Shown piece after piece: positions 11,014 through 22,891 of a stretch of DNA of 64,000 bases. The notes under the pieces were generated by a model, which was not told the DNA's origin, searched no databases, and was given only the letters and a program-made list of their open reading frames with translations. Source of the stretch: Puccinia triticina (Eukaryota > Basidiomycota > Pucciniomycetes > Pucciniales > Pucciniaceae); the NCBI RefSeq assembly GCF_026914185.1, contig NC_070565.1:62001-126000 (forward strand), given 5' to 3'. The position numbers were made by a program, and so were the translations under genes. Numbering within the stretch: the first letter of the stretch is position 1; each line of letters opens with the position of its first letter.

Positions 11014-14000
11014 TTGCATTTCGTTTATCAACTAACTATAACCACGCTTTTTTCAGCAAAAAATACCAATGTTACTGTGTTCTGTTTTCTCTTTTGGCAA
11101 AATAAAATCCATTTCGAGGATTCAACCTGTGCTCCACCAGAACTTTTGTGAAAACTATCGACATGACCTTGAATGGTTGAGATGGTAATTCTCGCCTCCA
11201 TCCCCCTTTGTTGATGAATTATGTTAGCACTAGAGTTTAGGGCGGCTGCGCCGCTGCACTTTCAGGGGAACAGTTAGATGATCAGATGAGTTACTGTTGT
11301 GATTTGGAGCCCACAAAGCTAAATTACTATGCAAAAATCTGCAATTTTCGGGCTAAATTTCCTTGCAGAAAACTGTAATTTTTGGGACCAAAAAAAAATA
11401 TGTGGGGGCCCAAGATTAGTCTAACCCACAATATCTGTGGATCCCAGATTTCACAGGAATTCCTCCATCAGTCTCATTATCTGACAATTCCAACTTTTCC
11501 AACCCCTTGCCATATGTTCAGTCTGGTGTGTATGGTGTGTGTACACACAAAGGTGATGATGATTGTGAAGGTCATGAGAAGACAAGAGGGAATACATAAA
11601 AAACATATTTATGTAGATAGTGGAGGACTTCTGGACAATCTGGGACCCCTTTCCAGACCAGATCTGAGCCTAAAAAATTCCAGATTTTGCAGGGAAATGT
11701 AGGCATTAGGACTCTGGGAGCCTCACAGATTGCAGCAGGAAGTCCTACATTGTATCTAAAAAACAAAACTAAAGGCAACCTAAGTAGAAACAGATAATAT
11801 GCCACTGCCAGATGCAATCTTATATAATCATGAAAAAGAAAGGAGAAGGATAATAAAAAGCAGGTGATCACACCCCTCATCTGAAATAGCAACCACAAAA
11901 AAAAGGGCAAGAGATGAAGACAGAAGAGAGAGAGTGTGGTAACAGAGAGAGGCAATAGAGAGAGGAATGGGGAAAGAAAGCCACACACAAACACAGAAAA
12001 CAGAGACAGTCAATTATAAAGGAAGATGAGGAGTGTGCAATTGAAGGCTCAAGGCCATGAAAGTCTCTCAGATAGAGGAGTGTGGTCTCATCACTCAACC
12101 ATGTTGTCTCGGAAATAAGACACAATCCTTGTCCTTACAGCCTCCACAGGTCCTTGCAGACAAACATTGAAGTCAGGCTCCGCAACACTGGAAACCTTGA
12201 AGACCAGTTCCCAGCTAGGAAAGAAAAAAGGAGCTGGTTGACAGTGGATGACTTCCCGTTGTTGTTTAGAGAGCTCTAGATGCCCCTCTAAATCCTAAAT
12301 TAAGACAGCTATCAAAAACTCAACCAGTGCACATGAAGTTAATGAACTCTAGGGTTAGGAAAACATTTTCCTTTTGGTCAAAAATTAAGAATTTGGGTTT
12401 GTAAATTGAGATCTGGGAGGCTCCCAGACTTGACGAGAAGTCCTCGGCTCCAGTCACTCCACCAAGTCAATCACTGGGCCAAATCCCTTCATTATGGTTT
12501 CCCCATTGATAAGTGTCCGGCCTGTTTTGATCTCCTTCTTCACTGTCAACCCTTCATACTTGTCCTCCACCTTGACCTGGACATTCTCCCTCTTGAGGAC
12601 CAGTTACTCGAAGAGTATGATAGCAAGGCAGATGTTTTCCTTTTTCTTCTGGACGCTTTTCTCAGCAGTTGCGGTGATTAGTTGGGGATGCCAGGAGGGA
12701 GAGACCATGTTGAAGGAGGAAAGCGCTTTGGCAACCAAGCATGAAAGAACTGAACAACTGGGACTATCACAGCTCTCTGTACAGAGTCGTCCGACACCTC
12801 ATCCGGCCTGTGCGCGGCTTCTTCTCCTTTCTTCTCGCCCATTGTTGTGGTGAACGTTGTAGTGGTTTCGCGGGGCAGAGGTAGAGTACGGTGGGATTAC
12901 TTAAACTGTGAAACCTCTGCGCCCAACAACCAGCGGCGAAAAAGCGACCTAAGCAAGCACAGCGTGGGGTACAGCACAACCTCGGAAGCGATTGAATTAA
13001 CAAGAACTGTGGTTTTTAACCCCATCAAACTGAACAGTGGCTGGTGGTTCGCTGTGGTCTCAATAAACAAGAGCTTATTCCGATTATCCAATCATATTTT
13101 GCTTATTCTAAACTGTCGTCTCCGTGCCTAAGCCGGAGTGACAGCAAACGGCTGTGATCTCATCAGACAGCACTCAAATCCACCCAGAAAATTGCTTGGA
13201 AACGTTGTCGCCCGGAAAGTGTTGCATCATCTTGGCTTCAGGACACCTGCTTGGGTTGACTCATCAGTATTTCAACTCTACCAGGTGGAGGTGAAGGGGA
13301 AAATGAAGTTCCAACTGTTGATTTAATCTGGTGAGAAGACCAACGAGTCGCATGGCGTGAGCGCCGAGGGTGCGGGCCGTGATTAGTGGCTTGGAATTGA
13401 AGAGCATGCGTCTGCGGCACTGGAGACTGTGGGGAGTACGTATGGGCCCGCAACGGTGGCGGCGAAGGCAGCGAAGCGCCTGCAGCCAAGACAGTCGTTT
13501 TCCTGGGCTGTTGATGTGGTTTCTGGATGGGTGTACTGGCTGTTGCGCAGGATGTGCGGAGTTACTGGGCTCAGGCAGGGGCTGGGGCGGTGATATTGGC
13601 GATGGCCTGGTGGTAGTGGGTGGCGGCGTGAGCGCGAATAGAGTGGAGACGGTGTTTGAGTACCTGGGACATGGCAAGTGTCTTCCGCGGAGAACCAGCC
13701 AGTGAAAAATTGATGAGGATCTGGTGTTGCTTCCGTGGCGGTGGAGTTGTTGTTGTGGCGGTAGAGATGTTGTTGTGGCGGTAGAGATGTTGTCGTGGCG
13801 GTGGCGTTGGTGTTGTTGCTGCCGAGTGAAAGGTCAAACTGTACGGCCAGCATGCGGATATATAAATGTGACCTCTGGCCAGTCCATTTTCCCCCAGGTG
13901 CATCCGTTTTTGCTGTGATTCTAGCTGGCGGCGCGTCTCACGCTCTCCCGCTGCTGCATATGCATTTGCACAGCCTGGGGGGTTAAAGAGCTGGCCCCCC

Positions 14001-14460
14001 ATTATGCATTCTGCCATTGGCGCTGCAGGGGGCCTTCCCCTACATGTTGTTTGTCCCTCCCGGTGAGTTGGGCGGCGATGTGGGCCTGGGTGCAGCAGCT
14101 TCGACTGGTGTTGGGCTAGGTTGCTGTTTGAGATTTCTTGTCCATTTTAAATGTAATTTAGGCTGTTACTTGAGTGGGGAAACCCTTTCAATTTTTTTGT
14201 ACTTTGTTGCCTTGTGGGGAAAACCCTGTCATTTTTTGTAAATATTGTCTATTGTAGGGGGAACCCTTGATTTTTTTTCCCACAAAACTGTGGTTTTAAT
14301 AGACTTGGATTGGTCTTTTTGTAGCAATGTATTCTTACGTGTGTGCATAATCAATGGATTCAATCAACTGTGTCCTGTTCTCTTCTCCTTTTTGCGTTTT
14401 CTATTAACCCAGATCTTAGACAGAAGTTGATAATAATTAAATCTATTCCAACCCTCGAAA
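11014..14460. other. Repeat-derived intergenic region, no gene recognised
   Basis: Reading frames here are low complexity or frame-incoherent and show no family motif. A purine-rich block lies at about 11880-12010. A GTGGCGGTAGAGATGTTGTT-type tandem repeat occupies about 13735-13810. A motif GGCTGCGCCGCTGCACTTTC near 11243 recurs in altered form near 15119 and 40494, which suggests dispersed repeats. Confidence 0.5.
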
Positions 14461-15897
14461 AAACCCTGATTTTCTTCAACTGAACAACCTGTAAACATAG
14501 CAACACTGCAACAGCTGTCCTTCGCTCACAAAAGCGCCAAACTAGCGCAGCGCAGTGGCAATACGGTTTTCCTGGCGCCAAAAAGCGAGAGCGTCAGCTG
14601 CTAGACGCTGTTCTCATTGCCAGAGCACCAAGATTGCCCGTGCGCGAAGCGCCGCGATTTTTCCCGCTTTTGCTACAATATAGTGCAGCAAAGGTTGACG
14701 CCGTTTGGGATCCAGTTCATCGTTGCGACGGGGGGAGACAACTCGCTGGTGGTTGTGCTGACCTGCATCACCGGGATCTTTGTGCGTGCCCCTCTCTCTT
14801 CCTCTTTTAAGATCCAGGAATTGCGTAATGTGATCACTTGAAGTTGAGCGTGTACATGGTGCGCCGAGACGGCCTCAAGTCAGTGTTGATGGGCCCAAGA
14901 CCAAACTGCTGAGCCCCTATGCAGAAATAACACAGGGCGCGGGCAGCAGCTCAGCCTCACCAATATAAATTCACCGTAAGCGCCTTCTGAATCTTTGCTC
15001 CACAGCAACAAAGTCTTGCTCCCTTATCTAAAAACATTCTGTATATTCAGAATTAAAAAGCATACACACATGAGCTACTGCCACAGAGTAAAAGAGTTGA
15101 CCTGGGCACCTGGGCTCTGCAGCGGCGCAGCCGCTTTCTGCTAAAGTCTGGCTAAAATCACAGAAAATGAGGGTTGTGGCAAAGGCAACTATGCTTGCGC
15201 AATCTGGTCATTTAGAACAGTGTAGTATGCAACCCACCTTTGTCAAATGGATTAGTGGTTGTTTAAAATACAAGATCAAAGATATTTGTGTATTGTAGCA
15301 AGGTATGCAATCCAGGTGTTTTGTATTGCTAAGCTGATAAAAGACATCCACTACCAGTTAATTTGTATTGAAAAAATGATACAATACTCATAATTAGTCC
15401 AATATTGTATTGTATCAGTTTCCCTTTTGATTGAATCACAAGGTAGAAAGTAGGATTTATATATCTGATAATGCATAGTATCCTGTGTATGGACCATACA
15501 CAGGCCTGATGTCCAATCTATAGCAAGAGTTGCCATGGTGGAAGGGTGTGGAAGGAAGTAGTTTCCCAAAGATGTGGGAGGACGTGTTGCATTATGAATT
15601 GAGAACAGCTGTGTTTATTGAAGGATTGGACTGGATGGGATTAGGGGGGAGTGGCAATAGGCCCTAAATCTTGCAGCGGCGTAGCCGCCTTGGTGGCTGG
15701 CGCCGCTACTTTTCGCTTTTAGCGGTGTTTTGCTGCAAAAAGCGTTGATAGCGCAGCGCACTGCGGCGCTTTTGTGTAGGTCGCTAAATTCTTGAGAATA
15801 AGCCTCTCCAATACCTCTAATTTCACACCAATGGCCCTACAGACTCATGTTTTTCTTGTAGAAACCCACTTTTTATTTATTTATTTTTCCAAAAATT
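14461..15897. other. Repeat-rich intergenic region with GC-rich hAT-like fragments
   Basis: Two stretches (about 14500-14610 and 15670-15790) are dense in AGCGC, GCGCAGC and GGCGCC words like the subterminal repeats of the hAT-like elements elsewhere in the window. They begin or pass near CAACACTG-like words but no matching opposite end or target duplication was found. No gene is seen. Confidence 0.4.
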
Positions 15898-16097
15898 AAT
15901 GTGTTCAAAGTTGAAATCATCAAATTTTCAATACATAAAATCATAAAATCATAAAATTTCCAAATGATGATTTTATATGTACCATTTTAGAAATGTTGCT
16001 CTAATTTGAGTGTTTGGGGGGCACATATTTTTTTCAGCTTAGATTTTATGATTTCATGGTGTTATGATTTTATGCAAGTCAACTTTGAACACCCTAA
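15898..16097. mobile_element. MITE of the TTCAAAGTTGA family, complete copy
   Basis: About 200 bp bounded by inverted termini: GTGTTCAAAGTTGAAATCAT at the left and GCAAGTCAACTTTGAACACC at the right. The interior is full of ATAAAATCATAAAAT words and includes the block GTTGCTCTAATTTGAGTGTT shared with the copies near 56.5 kb. No coding capacity. It abuts the hAT-like element starting at 16115. Confidence 0.75.
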
Positions 16098-16114
16098 ATG
16101 TTTTGAGAGTGTAG

Positions 16115-17180
16115 CAACAGCGGGTCAGCTACGCTAACCATACCTGTTAGCGTAGCATAGCGCAGCGCAAAGGCGCTATTTTTTAGTGTAGCATTAACGT
16201 AGCGTTAGCATAGCATTAGATAGCGTTAGCGTAGCGTTAGCGCAATTGTGCGCATCTGCGCTAACACTGTGGTATGCTTTATGGTAATATGGTATCCCAT
16301 ATACCAAAATCAGAATTTTCTGCTTTTCTTTCTTATTTCTATTAGTTTCACTCTTAATCTCCCTTTTCCTCTTATAAATCACTTAATACTTCCCAAGGCT
16401 CTCCTCCCCTGTTGTAACTTCCCCCCAGCAGACTACCTGCACTCAGTTTTCCCTATAACAAGTGCACAACTGCTCACTCCAGAATATATCAGCCACTCTA
16501 TATTTTGGTTTTACACACATTACAAATACTTACACACAAAATAACAACTCTACAAACACTTACATATACATGACACAACTCTCTGAGGGGTCCTCTGTGG
16601 CCAAATATCCCCTGGTTGAAGTCCAGACTTCTCACTCATAAGTTATAACACATTTAACAACTTCAACACACCCACTTCATAACAACAGTTATCTTTTGAT
16701 AACACTCCACTATCACTAAATTTGAACCTGCCAATCTGAGATTGGTGGGATTTTTTTAGTGTCTAGTGAACCAGGAAAGGCAGCGGTTTCCTCATACATC
16801 CCTTTCTGCACTCAGCAAAAGGTTATCAGGAACACTTTTGAGCTTTACAGCGCGGGTACAAAGCTATTTTAGCTTTTAGCATAGTGTTAGCGCAGATGCG
16901 CGCAATTGCGCTAACGCTAAGCACACAGGGCGCAAAAGAGAGCGGGCCACGCTACGCTACAGCACTTTTCACGGCAAAAGAGGTGTTTTTCCTGCTAAAA
17001 GCGCCTCAGCGCAGCGCAGCGTAGCGGAGCACTAACGCTAAACAAAATTTGGTGTGCTGTTAACACAGCGTAGCGGCGCTAACAGCGCGCTAGTGCTATT
17101 CAAAAAAGGCCGGTGCTTTTTGCCGCCACACTAAACTTTAGGGCTAAAATAGTGTAGCTTAGCATAGCGGCCCACCGTTG
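16115..17180. mobile_element. Non-autonomous hAT-like element with 7-bp target duplication
   Basis: The left end begins CAACAGCGGGTC and the right end finishes GGCCCACCGTTG, an imperfect inverted terminal repeat. The element is flanked by AGTGTAG on both sides (16108-16114 and 17181-17187). Both subterminal zones (16131-16270, 16860-17165) are arrays of GCGTAGCGTTAGCGCA-type words in both orientations; the middle is AT-rich and non-coding. Design and termini match the smaller element at 32658-33124 and the transposase-bearing element at 58811-63491. Confidence 0.75.
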
Positions 17181-17244
17181 AGTGTAGTTTGTGGTTTTTA
17201 AAAAAACTGAGCAGACAGACTTGCAGCATGCTATCTCAGGTAAA

Positions 17245-17475
17245 GCTTAAGTAGAGATAGTCATTTGGCACCTGTTGGGGGGTACCTGCCACACTTTAAA
17301 CCATACTATCCAAACTACCAGGCACCAGCAATGCAGGTAGCAGATGCATTAATCCTCAAGATTAAGTCCTGGACCCTTCACCTGCATGCCTGGTGGCTAA
17401 AATTGTGCAGGGCCTGTTCTGAAGTGTGGCAGGTACCTCCCAACAGGTGCCAAATGACTATATCTAAGCTTAAGC
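17245..17475. mobile_element. Short MITE with inverted repeats of about 50 bp
   Basis: The left arm contains ATAGTCATTTGGCACCTGTT followed by GGTACCTGCCACACT; the right arm is its reverse complement with few changes (AGTGTGGCAGGTACCT, then AACAGGTGCCAAATGACTAT). Inside, a second inverted pair (ACCAGGCACCAGCAATGCAG versus CTGCATGCCTGGTGG) extends the hairpin, so almost the whole element can fold back. No coding capacity. Confidence 0.75.
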
Positions 17476-17814
17476 AGCCTCTCTGGAGGTGTTGCATAGA
17501 GAGGTACGCAAAGTTGGGTCAAGTATCACTCTCAGGTAGCTATCCCAACAGATGGAATCAATCATTGTCCTGATGCGCATTTTTGGTGACATGTAGCTTT
17601 TTTGTACTGTGTAAACCTGATTTTCTAGTGACAAAATAAAATCCACTCAAACTGCTCTTCTTGTACCATGCAAATTGCAATGCCCAAAATTAGTACTTTG
17701 TGCTATTGATTTCCTTAGTTAAGGTTGGTTAAAAAAGCAGGAGAAAAGGTACAAGAAATTTAATTTGTTTTTTTTTTACACCAGATCATGCAGTTTGATT
17801 ACGATGGTCCGCAA
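17476..17814. other. Intergenic stretch between transposons
   Basis: AT-rich sequence with a T-tract near 17768-17778. I see no gene or structured repeat. Confidence 0.4.
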
Positions 17815-18837
17815 TAGGGTTGACAATTGGGCTGGGTGTCCAACAGGCCACCTGAACTTGGCCAGGTTTGGGCCGGGCGCGGACAGTGCTTTTGTGGAAA
17901 TATTGAGCTTTGGCCCGGCCTGTTAAAGTTGCTAAACAGCGCGGGTCGGCGCAGGCTGCCCATTGGGCGCCCGTGGGCTTTGCCTTGCTCATCTGGTGCG
18001 GCCAGAAGCTCAGATGATAAGTGTGCCATCCTGGAATCCAAGAACCGGTCACAGGACCTGTGAGAAAATCTCCCTTTTCTGCATTTACTGAGTTGAACAA
18101 GGTTAAAAAAATCCATAGGAAACCCTGTGAAAATCTAATCTTCATGAACTATGTGCCCTTCACCTTGGCAACTTGGTGTACAGACAGAAGCCAATCCAAC
18201 GCACCAGGTGCCAAATTAGACCTCTACCTTGAGGAGAGGAATGTCGGCATTACCAGTGATGAACAGTTTGATCTCCTCAGCTGGTGGAAGATCAATGCCT
18301 CCCGCTTTCCAACCCTTTCAAAGCTCGCCAAGGTAATCTTGATGGCCCCGGCAACCTCTGTGGCATCAGAATCGGCCTTTTCCACTGGGGGGTGTGTCTT
18401 GGACAACTACCAAAGCCGCTTGAGCAACAAAACCACCAAAGCACTCTTATGCACTCAAGACTGGATTAAGAAGTAGCCTCTTTTCTTCTTTCTTGACTAC
18501 TTTATTTTACATTCTTTTCTATAACTTTTTGCTTGTAGCTGCCCTAGTTGCATAGTACATGTCTTTGAATTGTAAAAATACATGTCTCCTCCTCCAAACC
18601 TACATTTTTTGAAGGTCCTTCTACCTGGCCCATGGGCCCCCAGGGGGCTGCCCGCGGGCAGCCTGCCATGGCCCGACGGGGCGCCGCTGGACAGCCCGTG
18701 TCCGTCTCATTGCAGACATGGGTTTGGGCCGGACAGCAAAATCTGAGGTTTTGGCCCGGCCCGGCCTGTCCGATTAAGTCGCAGGCTGAGGCGGGCTAGC
18801 CCGTGGGTGGCCCAAACCCGCCCAATTGTCAACCCTA
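17815..18837 (+). mobile_element. Internally deleted hAT transposon keeping the dimerisation domain
   Basis: Inverted termini TAGGGTTGACAATTGGGC (left) and its reverse complement (right end 18837) bound 1023 bp. Subterminal regions are rich in GGCCCGGCC and GGGCCGG words, as in Ac-like elements. The only recognisable coding part is the C-terminal hAT dimerisation region on the + strand. No clean 8-bp target duplication is visible, so the insertion is probably old. Confidence 0.75.
18021..18476 (+). CDS. hAT transposase C-terminal dimerisation domain ORF
   Basis: This 151-codon frame ends with the hAT dimerisation region: LDLYLEERN, then LLSWWKINASRFPTLSKLAK, then the core ATSVASESAFSTGG, and a closing QSRLSNKTTKALLCTQDW (about residues 65-150). 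The catalytic RNase H-like region and the BED finger are missing. The first 60 residues have no recognisable homology and the true start is unclear; ATG positions at 18021 and 18144 are in frame. The dimerisation part is uninterrupted. It may be a decayed remnant or a truncated protein able to pair with full transposase; the sequence cannot tell which. Confidence 0.6.
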   Translation: MCHPGIQEPVTGPVRKSPFSAFTELNKVKKIHRKPCENLIFMNYVPFTLATWCTDRSQSNAPGAKLDLYLEERNVGITSDEQFDLLSWWKINASRFPTLSKLAKVILMAPATSVASESAFSTGGCVLDNYQSRLSNKTTKALLCTQDWIKK

Positions 18838-20026
18838 GGACTCAGCAAGGGATCACCACAAACAGCAACTTTTAAAAGAATAGATAAGATGCTTGTATAA
18901 GTTCAAAATCAAAATTATGAATAGACTATGATGACAGCAAGATGCAGCCTCAGGCCATCATCCATGTTGAAAAAATAATTAAAGTTTTCTGTATTTGTGG
19001 GGTGAAGTGCAGAAATGGGGTGCTCTACACAAAAATGATTTTCTGCTCTCAGGCCAAAAGGCTGAAATTATGCGCAAGTCCCTCTACCAATGGTAGTGGG
19101 TTTACACACGCCGCCCGCGCCCCTCTACCAAACTGGGTACAAGGGACTTGTGTCAAGTTTGATCTCAGGTTTCCTTCCATTTATTTTTACCTCACTTCCT
19201 TGCATAACTACTAGCCCAATGTACTGGTTACAAAGTGGTATTCAAGGTGTTTTTGAGCTAAAAATTTGAAATTTGCTGAGGTTTCACAGCCTCAAAGGGG
19301 GCGGATTGTTACAAAAATCCATCATGTAAAAAAATTTAAAGGAATTTTTTGCCAGGGGGAATGGATATGGAGGAGTTTGAAGTGGAGTAAAATAAGCTGA
19401 CAAGCTCCCAATTCCAATTTTTCAAGAGGCACATTGAGAATTAGAAGTCTACAAGGGTATATTAGGGAAAATGTGGCCAACTCAGGTATTCCCTGCCATT
19501 TTGCTTGATTTTGTAGAGCCAGACATGCCACTTTAGAGGCAAGTCCCTCCTTAAGAGGTTGCTATGGTCCCCCAAGGAGGTTCTACTTGTGTTAAGTTCA
19601 CTAAATTCTTGGTTCAAGTAGGCCCGGGTTTGTGGGAAGGTTAGCTGGCAAAGGCTATCTCAGAGCATCTCCACCACGGGTGCTAAACTGTGTTGCCAAA
19701 CCTTTGAGTTCAGTGACTGAGGTGCAGTTTTAGCAACATGTGTTGGAGAGAAGACTCAGAGAATTTGTTACTTTACTCATAATGTGAGGAAAGAGAACTG
19801 TATAGGCTATGTACAATAGCTGTGAGAGGATGCAGCAAGGAAGCTTTGCACCACAAGTTGCCATAATTGGCAGCTTGTGGTTGTTAAATGTTGAGTTTGG
19901 GTTTGCTGTTGGGGGAGAAGGTTACAGTATCACATGAAAAATGTGTGATACTCACAAGGGTGGCACAAGGTTGAGGTGCTATCCTGTTTCCAAAGTTGCA
20001 AACAGGATAGCTCCCAAGAGGCAAAT
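18838..20026. other. Intergenic repeat debris, no gene recognised
   Basis: No convincing coding region. A short inverted pair CAAGTCCCTC / AGGGACTTG brackets about 60 bp (19074-19152). Confidence 0.4.
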
Positions 20027-20800
20027 TTACCAATTCAAGGGTTGGCAGTCCTTTGAGGGGGAAGTAACAATATGATATTCAAACCAAGTAATACTCATGT
20101 TACCCATCAAGCTGAACAGCTTGACCAGAGAACATAAATATGAGCCAATCAGACTGGCTGAACCTTGGGCAAAAATATGACCGCCACGGACCACAGGCAA
20201 TGTTTGCCAGGAATTGCCGCCAAACATGACTTGTACTCCGCCAAATGGTAGCGTAAAGTCTCGCAGGTGTTGTAACAACCGTTCAACTATTTTGATGGCA
20301 TCTCTGTGAGTCATTGTAACTTCATCCCATATTAATAGTTTCAGCTCTGCTAACGTGGAACCTAAACTTGTCCGGATGTCATAATTTGCGTGGGACTTGA
20401 AATTAACCTGAAGCAGAATACAAAGCTTTGAATGTGCTGTACCACCACCGTCAAGGACCATAGCCGCAACACCCAAGGAATTCACCACCATTACCGGAGC
20501 CCCAATCTTTGTAAAGTGTTGGATTGCGGCATTCATTAAGTAACTTTTGCCACATCATGCGGGACCGTTGATGAAGACCGGAGACAAATTGTGGGTGTTG
20601 TAGCTTTGGAAAATTTGTTTAAAGATTATTCTTTGTCCCAGATTTAGGGTACTGACATCAAAGAGAGGTAATTTGCAAATTTCCGCACCAACGTGTTCAG
20701 GGCCCTGGGCATACTGCTCCCAGTACAACTGATCCACAGGGTAAAGCCCAACATCCTTCCAGGTCCAACCTTCCACGGGCAACTGGTTGAGTGTACTCAC
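20027..20800 (-). pseudogene. Helitron PIF1-like helicase fragment, broken in the Walker A motif
   Basis: Reading leftward from 20800, the frame contains LNLGQRIIFKQIFQSY and then VFINGPA, the start of a PIF1-type P-loop. A TGA stop (20555-20557) falls where the first glycine of the following GxGK is expected. The frame continues after it with CGKSYLMNAAIQHF, then the Helitron helicase blocks GGTAHSKLCI, LIWDEVTMTHRDAI and LPFGGVQVMFGGNSWQTLPV. One nonsense change therefore interrupts an otherwise coherent helicase fragment. The Rep domain and the C-terminal helicase motifs are absent, so this is a remnant of a larger rolling-circle transposon. Confidence 0.8.
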
Positions 20801-20864
20801 AAACAGTGCTGGTTAAATGACCCGCGTGCTGGATGTGAAAAACAGTGAACAGGTGAATGATTCA

Positions 20865-21105
20865 GGATCTGGAGTTAAACTGGAAGTCCTGTTCATCAAT
20901 ACCAAGCAATATTACGTAATGCGTCAATCCAGTGGTACTGGTTGTGGCAAAAAAAATTATACGCGAGGTGAGGGATTTAACCAATCTGGAGTTAAACTGT
21001 AAGTCCTTTTCATCAACACCAAGCAATAGTAAGTAATGTGTCAATCCAGTGGTACTGGTTGTGGCAAAACAAATTATACGTGATGTGAGGGAGTTTACCC
21101 GGTTT
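20865..21105. repeat. Tandem duplication with a 117-bp period
   Basis: The block beginning ATCTGGAGTTAAACTGGAAG at 20867 recurs at 20984 with a few substitutions, through the shared CAATCCAGTGGTACTGGTTG. A decayed third start may follow near 21094. It lies just upstream of the Helitron helicase fragment and has no coding capacity. Confidence 0.75.
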
Positions 21106-22891
21106 GGAAATAAGGAAACGGAATGGATTCTTACAATCAACCAGAAATAGTAAATGGGGTTGTTGCTGAGGTGATTTTGAGCACATAGGAATTGCTTTTA
21201 AAAATCATGAAGCAATGCTTGAGCAAAGCTACTCCTTCACCAGGAAAAAACAATGATCACTTGTCTGCAAGTGACATCAAAAAGTACAAAGGCCCCTTTT
21301 TACTTTGCTATGTCACTTGTTGGCAAGTGATCATTCTTTTTTCCTGGTGCTTTTCCAACAAAGGGTCAGGCCAATTTTTTTGTGTGGTGTTTTTGTGTGG
21401 TGTTAGCAATTTTGTGCATTTGAGTCATTGGGTTGTCTCTTTTAGGAAAGCACCACGGGGGTCGGAGCCACTTACAGAAAGTTGCTTTTTGGTTATAGCA
21501 AAGATTTGTATGCTGGGTGTTGAGATACTGCTGAACTGCATGCTATGGAGCTCCTATGGTGTCAGACTGTAGGCAGCGCTGTGAGGGGATGGTGCTGGGA
21601 AGCTGCCCTTGTGGCGGTCCGTCAAATCAAGCGTAAACATGGGATCAAGATGATAGCAGAGTTGGGGGGGATTTGTTGAGAAAACAAGGGGGATGGATAC
21701 CCTTGGCGGTTGTTTTGAGGGAGAAAAAGAATCAGGAATACAGAGTAGAGTCCGCAACAAAGAGTGGAGCGGAATAAACAAGGTTTGAGGATTGGAGAAT
21801 GCGTGCGGAGTAAGGAAAATCAGTGCGGGAATGGGATCAGGATTGCGAAATAAGGCTCAGAAAAACTCCGGAGAGGGATCAAGAATGCTCAGAAAAGTGA
21901 TGGTCTTCCCCTTGGATCAGGATGGAATTGCATGTGGAACAAAGGTCTCCGGACTTTGACTCCAGCGGAGCTTGCTATGCGCCAAACCCTTGTGTCCGAC
22001 GTGTTGGATTTTCATCTCTTCCCTCTGCCTCCTTTTCCCCATTTCCTTATCCGGACCTCTCACAGAAGCTTGTCTCTCTATGTTATCTTTTAGTTTAGGT
22101 TATGCCCTTATCTTTTTCTAAGCCCAGTGACCTTGATCCTTGTCTAGAACTGTCTGTGTGCTCTCCTGTCTACTGATGACCTCGTGTGCGCGTGCTCTGT
22201 GTGTGATATCTTGGATGTCACTTGTTCTCCTGTTTCTTCTTCCATCCGCTTCCACTCGCTTCCTTGCATATTCAATATGACCCTTGACCACAACTTGATG
22301 CTTGTACTTAGTCTATATATACCTAGCCTTGTACAAGCAATCAAGACCTCATCAGTTCTTCTCTCTAAAAATCCGCTCCGTCCTCGAGCCGCATCCGGTG
22401 AGCGTCCCCATCTCACTGCCCTCCTCTTGAGCCTCTTGGCTCTTCTCATCATGTCCTTCTGAGCGTCCGTGTCCTGAGTCATTATTTGAACACAACGCAC
22501 GTCTGCGACCGCACAGCCACAACAACAACAACACGCTAGACGCTCCGCAACAACAACTAAAGAGATCAACAACACAAAACGGAACAAAAGGGTGGGAAAG
22601 GATAGTAGAGAAAGGAAAGACACAGTACAATCAACAATGAAATTAAAGAGAAAGAAAAGAATGTAGGTCGTAGCTCCGAAATCCAACAGCTGCTTGAGAG
22701 ACCTCCGTCGGAGCCGAGGCGGAGGCGGAAGGGGAAGCGGAACCATGAATATCCTACTCCACCATGTCAAATCTTGATCCTGAAAGGTCTTCCACTGACA
22801 CCACTGGCTCCGCTTATGATTACTGAACTCTACCACCTGTACCCGTGGGAACACCACAACGCATGACAAATGCAACATGGAGGTGAGAATT
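21106..22891. other. Intergenic repeat region, possible LTR remnants
   Basis: A hairpin lies at 21238-21350. TATATATACC near 22314 followed by a CT-rich leader resembles an LTR promoter but no matching second LTR was found. A 257-codon frame on the minus strand (22144-22917) is compositionally biased and starts inside a palindrome, so I do not call it a gene. Confidence 0.4.
21238..21350. repeat. Imperfect hairpin of about 110 bp
   Basis: ACCAGGAAAAAACAATGATC followed by ACTTGTCTGCAAGTGACAT pairs with ATGTCACTTGTTGGCAAGTG then ATCATTCTTTTTTCCTGGTG. A foldback MITE or remnant is likely. Confidence 0.7.

Noticed and set aside
11572..12125. Phe/Leu-rich minus-strand frames as a membrane protein
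   Set aside because: They arise from a purine-rich tract (AGAGAGAG, GGAAAG) read on the opposite strand; overlapping frames look alike and none has a conserved motif.
13238..14017. Several long overlapping frames on both strands
   Set aside because: GC-rich repeats such as GTGGCGGTAGAGATGTTG keep many frames open at once; no domain is recognisable.
17806..18847. An 8-bp target duplication around the TAGGGTTGACAATTGGGC hAT element
   Set aside because: GTCCGCAA on the left and GGACTCAG on the right do not match.
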